Shown one piece after another: positions 24,700 through 35,679 of a stretch of DNA of 64,000 bases (position 1 is its first letter; each line of letters begins with the position of its first letter). Both the position numbers and the translations under genes were made by a program. Below the pieces are notes generated by a model. It did not search any database, was not told where the DNA came from, and saw only the letters and a list, made by a program, of their open reading frames with translations. Source of the DNA: Pampus argenteus (taxonomy: Eukaryota > Chordata > Actinopteri > Scombriformes > Stromateidae); assembly GCA_036937835.1 (NCBI GenBank), contig CM072860.1, positions 5,783,001-5,847,000 on the forward strand, given 5' to 3'.

Positions 24700-25270
24700 T
24701 GCATTTAACGCAGAAATCAAAACCATATGCGGTGCGGCTCACTGATGGTCAAACTGGAAAAACGTGCTGACAGCTCTGGATGGCCTCGAGGGTGCACATC
24801 AACCCGGAATAACTCTGCCAAACTCGCAGCTCTGTTTCGTTGTATAAAAACAGTCTTTGTTGCCACTGTTGGCAGTAAGTCAATTGCATGTATTAAACTA
24901 CCCGGCAATGCTCGCCAGTCATCGATAGCTCTAAATGAGTGCATATGGTGTCTTGGCTTTTGGGCGTCTTTTTGATCAGGTTGAGATTTTAATGGATTTT
25001 TCTTCGCCTCTGACAGATGAGGCTGGTGGTGGTGGTGGTGGTGGCGGGTGGGGGTGGGGTTGCAGCCCGGGCCCAGGGCAGACTGCAGGCAGCCGGTGGG
25101 GTCATTTGAACCTTGTGGTTTCAGAGCAGAGTGCTGAGACACAAAGAGCCAACGCTGCGTTCACAAGTGTCCAACAGCGGGAGAGTCAGGAAGTCTGGCG
25201 ACTGTAAACCCCACCCGACCCGACCCCCCACTCTCCCGTCTCAGACACACTCCCAGACACGCCAAGCGGG
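24700..25270. other. GC-richer non-coding block with (GGT)n
   Basis: The composition is higher in G+C than the flanks. A GGTGGT run at 25023-25045 reads as polyhistidine on the minus strand and helps create a 141-codon minus frame (24717-25142). That frame has no homeodomain or other known domain and no supporting splice sites, so I treat the block as non-coding. Confidence 0.4.
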
Positions 25271-25399
25271 CACTTGTGCGCACACTAACCTGCATTACCG
25301 TACTTGTGGGGACATTTGTGGACTTTCACTCGCTTTAATCGTAACTGCTTCATACATACCTAACCCCAACTTTACCCTGATCTTCGTTCATAAAATAGT

Positions 25400-28300
25400 T
25401 CTTCAAATGTGACCACTGACCATGAGTAAAATGTATTTAAATTATGATCAGACAAGAAACACACACATTTTTACACTTATGACTCAAATTATTAAATTAT
25501 ACAGTATAAGTGAAAATATCTGAGGTTCATATTTATATATAAAAAATTACACATTAGGTCACATTTAACCTTAAAAGTGTTGACCTGAATATCATATATC
25601 ATTATACCGTTATCAAAATTGTGCTTAAAAATGTTTTGTTATTGTAACCTTATTTTTTTTGTTTAAACTTTTTACCTGTAAACTCGTTTGCAGTCCTACA
25701 ATATGATGAATACGTAGTGTATACATATTCAAAAAGTAGGACTTCCTATGAGTGTAATCTAAGCAATGATTTGGAAAGAATGAGCAGTTATTAAAAGATT
25801 ATTAAGTTATGATAAGTATAATTTTATATGCATCTCATGATTTTAAACTCGCGCATTTATAATTAATTTTGTTGACTCATGTTGTTAAAATGTTTTTTTT
25901 TCTTGATATTACTTCCTTAAATGCACATTTAAGCTGCAGTGATAGCCTACACTCATAATTAATATCCTCAATGATTCAGACTACACTCATTTACAAAATG
26001 AAAATAAATAAAAAATAAAATCTAATCCAACTGTGTGCAAGAGTTTACAGTTTGTACCATATGTTGCAGAAAGTGCTGGTAGTGATTATGATACTGGTGA
26101 TTAGTTGCTTAATCAATGCAATTACTTTATATAATAATAATATAATTACTTTTCTTTCATTGAAATACATAATGGGGTGTAAAGGATGGAAAGTCTTAAT
26201 TTATTAAGTATTTAGAGACATCATATTCAATAAACGGTGCTTGACTTTTTACATCACAGCAACACACTACTCACTGTCCTTTGTGTGTGTGGGAATAATG
26301 AGATACAGTACAACTCGACATGGACAGCAAAGTAGATAGGAATCTAGCAGAGAAAACAACTGATTTCCAGGCAGACTAAGTGGTTGAGTGAACAGGTTAA
26401 CGGCGATGGGGCCTTGAATGGCTGTGACAGGGAGAAAGCAGTGAGAGGCTCCAGCAGTGAAGGGGGGGGAGTGACCCAGAAATGGTGTGTAAGTGCAGCT
26501 TGCTGGGCTCTTTAGCAAAAAAAAAAAAAATCCCTCCAGAAGCACTGATGCAAGTTCACCTAAATACACATTTCTCTTATCTCTCTCTTTCTGGAGATAC
26601 GCGTTAACTAGAAAGACACTCGTGCACACTCAGGCGCTCTAACGCCAAAGAAAAACAGACCCTCTGACTGACTGTGTTCAGCACCTACAGGCCTGATCCT
26701 TTCATACGATGTTTATCCCAGATTTGTTTGGTCAAGGATGCATATGTGACAGCAGCAACATTGTATTATGTATCACCGCAATGTCATAACTTTACTCTTG
26801 GGGGTCGCTTTAATGTGGGTTCTTCTTTGCTCAGAGTGCACCTGGTGCGACATTAAAGCTGATGCTTGTGTAAACTGATCAACAGTAAGTGTTTAACTTT
26901 TTTTAAATACTTTTTTTGATTCTAATGAAAATGATTGTAATTTTGTCAACCTTATGTTAAATATAACATTTCCTCTGTAGTTTAGTGCAGCTGCTTTTAG
27001 TCCAAATCCGATCTTTCTAACAACTAAAGTGCATATGTTCCTTTAGCAATGACCTTTGCACTTCTTTCTTTAAATCATGTGTTTTTTTTCAGTGTGAGGC
27101 AGTTAGATTCAAAAGCATCTATTTAGATACAGTCTTGAAAGCAGTGGGTGAGGGTGTGGTGAAATATTTGCTGCCATACAGATATTTCTCTCTCACTTCT
27201 TTCTTTTTTTTTTTTCTGTTTCCTTCTTCTTTAATGCACTTAAGAACATTATAGATCCACTACAAAAAGCTGATTTGCTTTTCTAAAACTAACAGTAGGC
27301 AATGTCGTGTACAATGACGTCTTAAAAATCTTTATATTTTAAGTATTGCATTTAAAAACATTAAAAACAGACTTTAATGGTAGATTATGAACTGACTTTT
27401 CTTTACATGTGATTTTTCTTCCTCTTTGTTGCAGGCTTTTCTTTGTCGCTCTTTAGCTTACACGGTTTGTACCAATATTTTCAGTGGAAAGTCTGCTAGT
27501 GATGAAAGTTTTATAAAAAAAAAAAAAAAAAGAAAAAAGTTTTGCTTGTTATGATACCTCACACCAGCAGATCCAAATATGATAACCCAAGAGTTCCTGA
27601 AAAACCTATATGTAATGGATAATATTTTATATAGGAAGGTGATACCTTTAATTCTCTTAGTTTAAGGTATAGGCAGGTTTTGCTCCATTTACGGTTTTAT
27701 TTATGTAGTTCATTATATCCATATGTTATTTGTGCTTGTTACACCAGTAGCTTTTTAGAGTTTAAAAAAAACAAACAGTTGATTTCAGATTAAAAGTTGT
27801 GTCCTCATCTATATGAATAAAGCCATTTAAGAAGCAAAACTTTCAATGAAAACTGTGGATTAGACCTTTAAGAAAAGATCTGTATCAGGTAAAAAAAAAG
27901 TTCAGGGACATAATATGCACCAACTGTTGAGTTTACACGGATTACTTAACTATTGAAAACTTCACAAAGCAGATGAAAAACAAGACGGTAAAGTTTCTGC
28001 ACAACTTTACAATTAGAAAAAGTGACATTTTAATCAAAGCTGGCTTAAGCAGTAATAAACGTGACACCGTTACATGTTTAAGTGGATAACCAAACAAATA
28101 TGCAAACTGTTATTATTCTTCTTCTTCTTCTACATCTTCCATATTGTGCATGATTCATTGAAATCGGTCTTGACATTTGAACTGTATGTTTTAAGAATGT
28201 AGTCATTATTTGGAAACAACAGGAAGGAAATGTGCCAATGCCTATGATGACAGATTAACACCCCTCTATGCTTTCTGAAGACAAACTTACTTTAACTTAT

Positions 28301-28690
28301 TTCTGGCACCAAAATACACAGAAAAAGAAAATAATAATAATAATAATAATAATACAATAAAGCTGAATTAATATTCATATTTAAAAATCCTCATTTTATA
28401 ACTTTTTCTGTAACCTCTTGTTATAATTCAGAGTCAACACACTTGATGCAAATATTATTATTTTTATTGCAAAAATTCAGTATCGTCTTGATATAACTGT
28501 ACTCACAGTTTAACAGTCATATGAAAGGTCAAGTGAAAACAAGACATACAAGTGTTTTAAAGGAATAATAATAATAATAATAATAATAAAAAATAAAAAT
28601 AATAATTATAATAAGGCCATTTAAATACAAATAAAATGTAGCTCCAAAAAAAATAAAAATAAAGTATTGACGGGTAACAAAGTTGCTGCA
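25400..28690. other. AT-rich intergenic DNA downstream of hmx4, no gene recognised
   Basis: Strongly AT-rich with several homopolymers and scattered AATAAA/ATTTA. (TAA)n tracts lie at 28328-28354, 28567-28592 and 28802-28824. No coding frame with protein character is visible. The part nearest 28.7-28.98 kb is probably the hmx4 3' untranslated region. Confidence 0.5.
28328..28592. repeat. Two (TAA)n microsatellites
   Basis: Eight to nine TAA units at 28328-28354 and again at 28567-28592, separated by unique AT-rich DNA. Confidence 0.85.
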
Positions 28691-28983
28691 GCATTATTTA
28701 CTACACAGGACAACATTAACATACATTCATTAAAATGACATCACTGCTCAGAGGATATTTAATGCATGCATTTATTAAAAATGTCCGAAGCAGTAGAAAA
28801 TATAATAATAATAATAATAATATATGGGGAGGACAAAAAGTGACACATGCATGTCTTCGTTGATATGTTGACTTTGAAGTTGAGAGATTTATTTTTTTAT
28901 TTTTTATTTTTTGTGAATTTAAAAAAAACAAAACAAACAAAAAAATATGGGTTGCTGTACGTCCCATTGTCCGTCCTCCATCA

Positions 28984-30001
28984 TCAGTCTGCGTCAAACA
29001 GGCCAAAATATTTGCCAGCGTTGGAGAAGTAGATGTAAGGCGCAGCGTTCGCAGCCGGGTACACTACGGGGAAAGGCATCGGTAACAAACATCCGCCCAG
29101 CAGGCTGCTGTCTTTGTAAAAAGTCGGTAATTGCACGTTTTTCCCTGCGTCTGAGAGGTGCTCCGTGGCCAGCGGACCCTCCACGTCCGTGGTCAACTGT
29201 CTCTTCAGCTTGTTGCGGCGGTTCTGGAACCAGATCTTCACCTGCGTCTCCGTGAGCTGCAGAGAGCCGGCCAGGCATGCTCTCTCCGAGCTGCTCAGAT
29301 ACCGCTTCATGTCAAAAGTCGCCTCCAGCTGAAAGATCTGTCTCTTGGAGAAGATTGTGCGCGTCTTCTTCTTGGCCATGGCTTTGGTGTCCGCTGTGGC
29401 CTGATGATGATGATGATGTTGATGATGATGATGAGGATGATGATGATGCTTTTGTTCCGAGGCGTCGTCCTCGCCGCTTTGCGCACCGAGACAGGAACCG
29501 ACGGTCAGCGGCGTCTGTGCGTTTTGGACTCCGGGCTTGTTTTGAGCTGTGAACGGAGGGATGCGGTGGTAAATACATAATTTCTGCAGATACATCTGTG
29601 AAGAGGCGGCATAATAACGTACGCAATACATACAAATAACGACCAATCTTCACCCTTTTTGATCCATCTTTACGCATCATGCTGCCACTAAAATATATAT
29701 CAGGCTAAAAGCAGGAGGTTTGTTTCTTAACAGACTTATTGATATCTATAAAAATGTATGTATTCACTTATTAAGTCCCAGTGTTACCTGTTTCCTCTGA
29801 GCCGCTTTCGTGCGTCCCCCGGACGTCCCGCGCCTCATCCAACCTCGCTCGAGAGTCGTTTTTACGTCCCGCGTCCCTCTGCTCGTTTGAACCGTCCACG
29901 TTTCCGCCGTCCCGCTGCTTCAGGTTCAGGATGTTGTCAATAGTGAACGTCAAAGAAGCGCTCCGGCTCGGGGCATCCTCTTTGCTCATGTTCCCCGGCA
30001 T
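28984..30001 (-). CDS. hmx4: HMX/NKX5 homeobox transcription factor, SOHo/Hmx4 type
   Basis: Nuclear sequence-specific transcription factor of the HMX family, which acts in sensory-organ (ear, eye, placode) and neural development. Exon 1 is 30001-29788 (donor cag|gtaaca) and exon 2 is 29546-28984 (acceptor ttcacag), phase 1, giving 258 residues. An eh1-like Groucho-binding motif (FTIDNILNL, residues 19-27) is near the start. A His-rich run occupies about 105-119, and the homeodomain is residues 130-189 with WFQNRRNKLKRQ and the HMX hallmark DMKRYLSSSERACLA. Leu at homeodomain position 56, IFSKRQIF and DMKRYL separate it from hmx1 and point to the SOHo/Hmx4 class, lost in placental mammals. 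A second in-frame ATG at 29989 (MSKED) is an alternative start. It lies in tandem with hmx1 on the same strand, about 2.2 kb downstream. Confidence 0.92.
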
Positions 30002-30142
30002 TTCATGTGTTCCTCCGAGACTTCCGAAACACCGACGCCTCCGGACGCTCCGAGCACCATTGCTCCTCGGCTGCAACTAGAGCGCAGAGGAGCCGGTGCG
30101 GCGCACTTCAACGACCCGGAAGACTGCGGTTTAACAGCTTTT

Positions 30143-30149
30143 GATTGGT
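30143..30149 (-). promoter_or_regulatory. CCAAT box upstream of hmx4
   Basis: On the minus strand this reads ACCAATC, about 145 bp upstream of the chosen hmx4 start codon and within a short GC-richer segment (30000-30190) that looks like its promoter. No TATA box is evident. Confidence 0.4.
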
Positions 30150-30292
30150 GAGGTTGTGGGGCAGATGAGGGCGGGATGCAGATTTACGTCGAGCTGCCAT
30201 ATTGAAGCTTTAAACACTTCTGTGATTAAAATGCATGCCGTGCACCGTAATGCCAAGAAAGACACGCAGCTTATTTTTTATTTTTTTTAATT

Positions 30293-30449
30293 CAGGAGTT
30301 TCTGAACCTTTTGAGGGTCGACTGATGTCATGACTGAGATTTTTAGAGATTATTTCACAGATAGCTTGATAACTCTCTGATTGCTGGGGTCATGAGAACT
30401 GTGAGGCCTTAAAAATGAGTTCAGGGGTCACAAACCTTCAGAAACCCTG
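30293..30449. mobile_element. Short hAT-like MITE between hmx1 and hmx4
   Basis: The 157-bp block begins CAGGAGTTTCTGAACC and ends with a sequence whose reverse complement is CAGGGTTTCTGAAGG. The ends are thus inverted repeats with a few mismatches. Interior phrases ggggtcatgag and ggggtcaca are like those of hAT-type MITEs of fish. Clear 8-bp duplications are not preserved. It sits about 290 bp upstream of the hmx4 start. Confidence 0.5.
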
Positions 30450-32253
30450 TTTGACCTCAGCTGGGAAAACTAATGTCCTCTTTTAAGCATAAAACCTTTT
30501 TGTTTCTTTTCTTATGACTATTCTGGGAAACCAGCGGTCAGTGTTGAAGCTGCACCTTTATCATATTTATTTAATCCATCATCAGAACATGTCTAATAGC
30601 ATAACATAACTCAATAAACCCAACTTATTCTCATCATTAAAGCCATATATATATGGTTCATTTCTTTGCAGATAAGCACAGCAAATACAAAGTGAGAAAC
30701 TCCAGGACAGTTTTGTGCATACAGTTTATTTACATGTGAACATATCAGTGTACAAAACTCTGTATGAAATCCTTTTTTAAATAGAAAAATGTGTGAAATA
30801 ATGGAACTACATGACATGCTCACAGCGATTTAAAAGACACACCCGCCTGTTTTTTAATAAATGATCAAGTTTCTACGTTGTAGAGAAGTGCATAATATCC
30901 CCAAGTCGTGTGCACGGTACGGGATCAAATAAGGGTCATACATTTATATTTATATATATATATATATGTTCAGGAATAAAAACATGAAAACATGTGGTTG
31001 TATGTCACCCTTTGTAAACCTGTGACGTGAGAAATTCAGGTTTGTTATATGTGTAGAAAAGATTTCAGTAGAAAGTAAATTTGAAGTGTGAATTTTGGCC
31101 CAGATTTTGAGTGTAAAAACATTTCAGTGTCACAAACACAGTGGCGATCCTAGACTCTAGGGGGTCCCAGGCAAAGGTGCCCATCGAGGCCCCCGAGCCA
31201 CCAATTATATCCACTTATCTCCTGGTGTCGTTTCTCCTCCTCCTTCTTAGTATTTCTTTTGTTTCTGGTGTTTCATTGCACCTAACGTTGTATGTTAGCT
31301 ATCTGATTGTTGCTAGAAGGGGCTTTTGGGGCAGCAGTGTTGCACTGTATAGTGCCTTTATGTGAGGTTTAAGGGTGGTGAGAGTTGTCATTGCAAAATG
31401 TGCCAATATAACTGGCCATCAGATACCCCTTTTCCCAATTTCTTTTCCTAAACATTTTCCTCCTGACAGCAAGTCTCGCACACACAGTGAGAACTTTGAT
31501 ATTCACAGTTTTTTGAGTCTGTACTTAAATGTTCACAAAAAGCATTTTTCTTCTTTGTGTGACTTCACTGTTAATACAATTTGTGCACAAACTTTATCTT
31601 AACACATTTAAAATCATTCATGATTTTAAATTTCTAATGTAGTTTTTTTTTCTGACATCATTTCACAACTCAAAATCTCATTGACCCTTATTTATACATA
31701 TATGTGGATCATACATTCGTTTTTGTGAGGAAAAATCATCACAAACATTGCAGCTACAATTAAACAATTAAAACCTGTGACCTCGTGTGAAATTAAGGCC
31801 TGAGGACAGAACTGTGGGAACCCCGTACTGATGACAAATACCGAGCTTGAGCTACTTAATTTGCAAAAATAACAAAAAACAAAAACATTTTGCAAGTAAA
31901 ACTTTTTGCCAGCTTTAATTTTCGTAGATCGAGCCCAATATTTTCATAAATAGTCCACAAATATCATTAAATCTAACGCTGAATCTTAAGTTCTTCTTGA
32001 AATGAATTTGGGGGGAAAAAAAGCACTCCTAATGTGAAGAAATATTCTTGTTTCACCTCCAAATAGTGATTTCAGGATCATGATGACCTACCGTAGCAGA
32101 GAATCTGAATCTGGCTGCATTTATTCTTTTAAAATATTTCCAAATAATAATTTAAAAAAAACTTCCAAGACTATCAGTGCATTAGCAGGACTTCTGACCA
32201 CAGAACCTGAAACTAAAACTAAAATATTTTTGTCTTCACCTCGACCCTGAACG
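30450..32253. other. hmx1-hmx4 intergenic spacer
   Basis: AT-rich spacer that must hold the hmx1 3' untranslated region and the hmx4 upstream region. There is a (TA)n at 30952-30968. The segment 31139-31215 (cagtggcgatcctaga...ggcccccgagccacc) resembles the end of an abundant fish DNA transposon, but I cannot define its limits. No other gene is seen. Confidence 0.45.
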
Positions 32254-34357
32254 TCACACCAGTCCAGTCATCTGTGGTGTTATGAAGGACACCGGGTGGG
32301 TGAAGTGAGCAGTCAAAGGATAGTTAATAGAAGCAGAGAAGCCGACCACCGGTGGCGACACTCGATGCAAGCTGGCGGTGGCGTTCTCGCGATACAGCAC
32401 GGGAACTCTGACGACCCTTTGAGCTGGGTAGGATATGGCTACGTTGCTGGCCTCCATGTCTGCAGCCGCCTGCCTCTTCCACTTGTTCCTGCGGTTCTGA
32501 AACCAGATCTTCACCTGAGTCTCGGTGAGCTGCAGCGACGCGGCCAGGCCGGCTCTCTCCGAGCTGCTCAGGTAACGTTTCAGGTCAAAGGTGGACTCCA
32601 GCTGGAACACCTGACTCCGGCTGAACACGGTGCGGGTCTTCTTCTTTCGCGCCACTTTCATGTCACCTGAGAGGAAGAAGGGGGAGGATATTTTTTTATT
32701 TTTTTATTTTTTTAACTTAATGTAACCAGATGCAAAACACTGACAGAGCAGATACAACTGTAAAGTAAATTTTTTTCATTTGAAGTCAGTTGAGAAACAC
32801 TTTAAAATAACCAGGAAGTCTATTTTTGGCTTAGTGAGCATACCAAGAAAAGTCAACATTACAACAACCTTTTAATAATAAGTATTGTATGCAAGAAAAA
32901 TGAACAACAAAAAAAAAAAGCTTCATTTGTCTCATTGTGAAGTGTAAACTCTGCAAACATAAAAGTCACTTTTTAAGATGTAAAGCCTGAAGTAATGATG
33001 CTTATCTGCAGGGAAGTAGTACATAACCCACAGATACAGTTTTATCACCGAAAACAACGTTGTCCACAGAGGAACTCGTTATTAATATGTGTATATGAAA
33101 AATCAATTTAAAAGGTTTTTTCTTTTCTATAACACACTGTCTTTATCAGGCTAAATATAAATATGTATTTATAAGAGAAGGTCAATTTTTAGCCTCAGTG
33201 GGCTATTTGTGTCAGTTAACCAAGAAACTCCAACCAACTATATATTTTTTTATATTTTGGACAATAATATAAAAAAACAACAACAACTGCAATGCCTGGG
33301 GAAGCGTTTTTTAGAGAATGGCGCATGCGTGGTGACGAATGCAAGGACAATGTGCAGTATTTATATTTATTTTAGAGTTAGGCTTTTATTTATTTTTCAT
33401 AACTTTGGCCTCACCTGACTCACAGCCGACCTCTTGAGAGGAGCAGCAGGAGCGCACCTCGTCCTGCCTCCTGTCCTCCTCCTTTCCCTCCAGGTCATCA
33501 TCATCATCATCACCATCCTCCTCTTCCTCCTCCTCCTCCTCGTCCTCAGCCTGGCCCGTTAAAGTCGGGGAATCCCGGTCGCTGTTGGTCACAGGATCTG
33601 AGAAACAGGCCTTATTGTATTGTGGACCTGCGAGTAATATTGTGGAAAAGAAAAAAACCCAGAAGAATAACTGACACATGACGCGCATTGGTGCTCCCAG
33701 TCTATTCCAACATTATAAATACCCGTCAGCTCTCCGCTGCTGCTCTATTTTAAAGCGCCAGAGTGAGATGGTTGTGTGGTTGCCAGATACTGTTGGCTCG
33801 TACTGGCTTGATAATTGGGGCTTTTTACGCACGGAGTGAAACAGCCCATGTGTCCGGTCCACTTGTGGCATATTGAAGCATTAAATTAAGATTTGTTTTT
33901 ATGTATTTATTTTTCTTTGTCCCATCATATCATAATATTTGTAATTGGTTTGTTGGATCGCAGATAATCACGATTATCGACCACTAATATCAGACTGGTT
34001 AGTCGAAACAATACGATAATTCAATCTGTTATTATCTGGTATTTATGGTTTCTGCTCACTTTGAGGAAAACAAACAAACAAAACCAAATACAAATATTGA
34101 CCGATGCACTCACTTCTTGAGCTGCCGTACACCGTGTTGGGTGACGTCCTGCTCCAGTTCAGCGCGTCATTCAGACTTTGCGCCTCCAACCCCGGACAGA
34201 TGACCGGGCTGTGCTCGGTAACTTTGAAGCCAGGGGTCTCCACCCTGTCCTCGGCTGAAGCCCCTCTGTCTGTGGTCTTCAGTAAATTTTCAATGTAAAA
34301 AGACGAACCTCTCGACACAGGACCGAGCTTCGAGCTCGGCCGTTTATCGTCCAGCAT
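32254..34357 (-). CDS. hmx1: HMX1 homeobox transcription factor
   Basis: Nuclear transcription factor of the HMX/NKX5 family; HMX1 mutations or enhancer lesions in mammals affect eye and external ear. Exons are 34357-34114 (donor gaa|gtgagt), 33627-33415 and 32666-32254, all phase 1 junctions, giving 289 residues. An alternative acceptor at 33598 (ttctcag) is in frame and would shorten exon 2 by 10 codons. An eh1-like motif FYIENLLK (20-27) is near the start. Exon 2 holds SDRDSP, also present in mammalian HMX1, then a long Glu/Asp run. The homeodomain is 160-219 with DLKRYLSSSERAGLAASLQ and WFQNRRNKWKRQ; Leu after Asp in DLKRYL is the HMX1 signature. The tail has QRVVRVPVLY and ends QMTGLV, matching mammalian QRLVRVPVLY and QMPGLV. 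It is transcribed toward hmx4 and cpz. Confidence 0.94.
32667..33414 (-). other. hmx1 intron 2
   Basis: The donor is cag|gtgagg (33414-33413) and the acceptor is ctctcag at 32667, phase 1. AT-rich, with no embedded element recognised. Confidence 0.7.
33628..34113 (-). other. hmx1 intron 1
   Basis: The donor is gaa|gtgagt and the acceptor is actcgcag, preceded by a strong pyrimidine tract. The interior is AT-rich with no recognisable repeat. If the downstream acceptor at 33598 is used, the intron extends 30 bp further. Confidence 0.65.
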
Positions 34358-34760
34358 ATTGGGACGATGATTCTCACCTTTTTTTTTTTGTTTTTTTGTT
34401 TTTTAAATCCTCCCAGATTTGGATATTAAAAATTAATTCCCGGGAATGCTGCTTGTTTCCAGCCAGGAATGTCTGTGTGTGCCATACCGACGCGGTCCAT
34501 GAAAGGTAGAGTCCTGAGATCCAGCAGAAATGTCGTGTTGGAACTGAAGGCAGAAAGATGAAGAATTACTCCAGAAAAACTTGTGACTATCTCGGTCAGA
34601 GCCTCTCTTGTAGTGCTGTTGATAGTCTGCCTTGAGGGACCGCAGAGATGCTGGATTTAGGTCAATTAGGGAGCAAACCAAAGCAGAGATGCAGCGTTGT
34701 CCTCAGGGCTGGAGATGGAGAGAGAGAGAGAGAGAGAGAGCTTCATGGAGAATGGCACAG
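34358..34760 (-). promoter_or_regulatory. Probable hmx1 5' flank / promoter region
   Basis: This is the sequence immediately upstream of the hmx1 ATG. It includes a T-rich tract at 34380-34402 and a (GA)n at 34717-34741. No TATA or CCAAT box could be assigned with confidence. Confidence 0.35.
34717..34741. repeat. (GA)n microsatellite
   Basis: Twelve AG units about 360 bp upstream of the hmx1 start codon. Confidence 0.9.
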
Positions 34761-35133
34761 TACCGCCTATTGGTTACATGTGTTCATGCACACTTTATAT
34801 TTACTATGCACACTGCAAAACTCACACTAGTGTTATTAGTAGAAGCCCAGAAGCAATTTGTCGACTATGTTTAATTACACACGTAATTAAAATAAAGTCT
34901 GTTTGTCCTGGAAATCATGTATTTTCGATTGTAAGTATCGATAATATGATCAAAACACTAATCGTTCTCATATTGGAGAGCCAATAAATTATACTAATAC
35001 CAGTATGATTTTTTTTCTAATTATCAATTTATTAAAATCAGATAAAAAAAAATATATATGTAATTTAAAGTCAATTAAATTAATTGTAATTCTTAAAAGC
35101 CACTATACCAGTCCTGAAAACATACAGAAACTG

Positions 35134-35180
<47 letters not shown>
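35134..35180. repeat. (AC)n microsatellite
   Basis: About 23 uninterrupted AC units. Confidence 0.97.
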
Positions 35181-35182
<2 letters not shown>

Positions 35183-35635
35183 TTTCAACATCATGTGGCT
35201 TTAAGAGCAATTTACCACTTTCTGTTGTAAAACATGTTATTCCTAAAGTGCAGCTGTAGCTCCACCACAGGCCCCAAAATACTTTTTCCTCATTTTTAAC
35301 TCATTTCAGGCATTTCCCATGAATAACACAAATAAGAAATATTCCCTCCAAACCTCATATGATCATACTAAGCTGTATCTTATCCATGCAGAATACATAT
35401 TCTTTTCTCTCTGCCACCTTAAATGCCCATAGATGGACTGACAGTGTGTTCCAGCTTAACATGAGTTAATTTGTGCTGATGGTGGAAAAAAATGTTTGCA
35501 GCTTGAAAAAAAAAACTGTGAACAGCGGAGTATTAAAAACTTGCGTTTGGAGTTGTAATAGGATTGAGACACTATGAAAAGGTTACTTTCATGTGTAAGT
35601 AGCCTTGAACCAATGCTCAGAACATTCCAGCCTGC

Positions 35636-35637
35636 AG

Positions 35638-35679
<42 letters not shown>
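35636..35679. repeat. (GAAA)n microsatellite
   Basis: About eleven uninterrupted tetranucleotide units; the frame through it gives a Lys/Glu-rich pseudo-ORF. Confidence 0.97.

Noticed and set aside
24717..25142. 141-codon minus-strand frame with a polyhistidine run
   Set aside because: The His run comes from a (GGT)n tract, no homeodomain or other family is present, and there are no matching exon borders; best explained as GC-richer non-coding DNA.
29158..29580. 140-codon plus-strand frame
   Set aside because: It is the antisense shadow of hmx4 exon 2.
32296..32670. 124-codon plus-strand frame
   Set aside because: It is the antisense shadow of the hmx1 homeodomain exon.
33628..33688. N-terminal hydrophobic extension of the hmx1 exon-2 frame
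   Set aside because: This part is the pyrimidine-rich intron end before the acceptor, not coding sequence.
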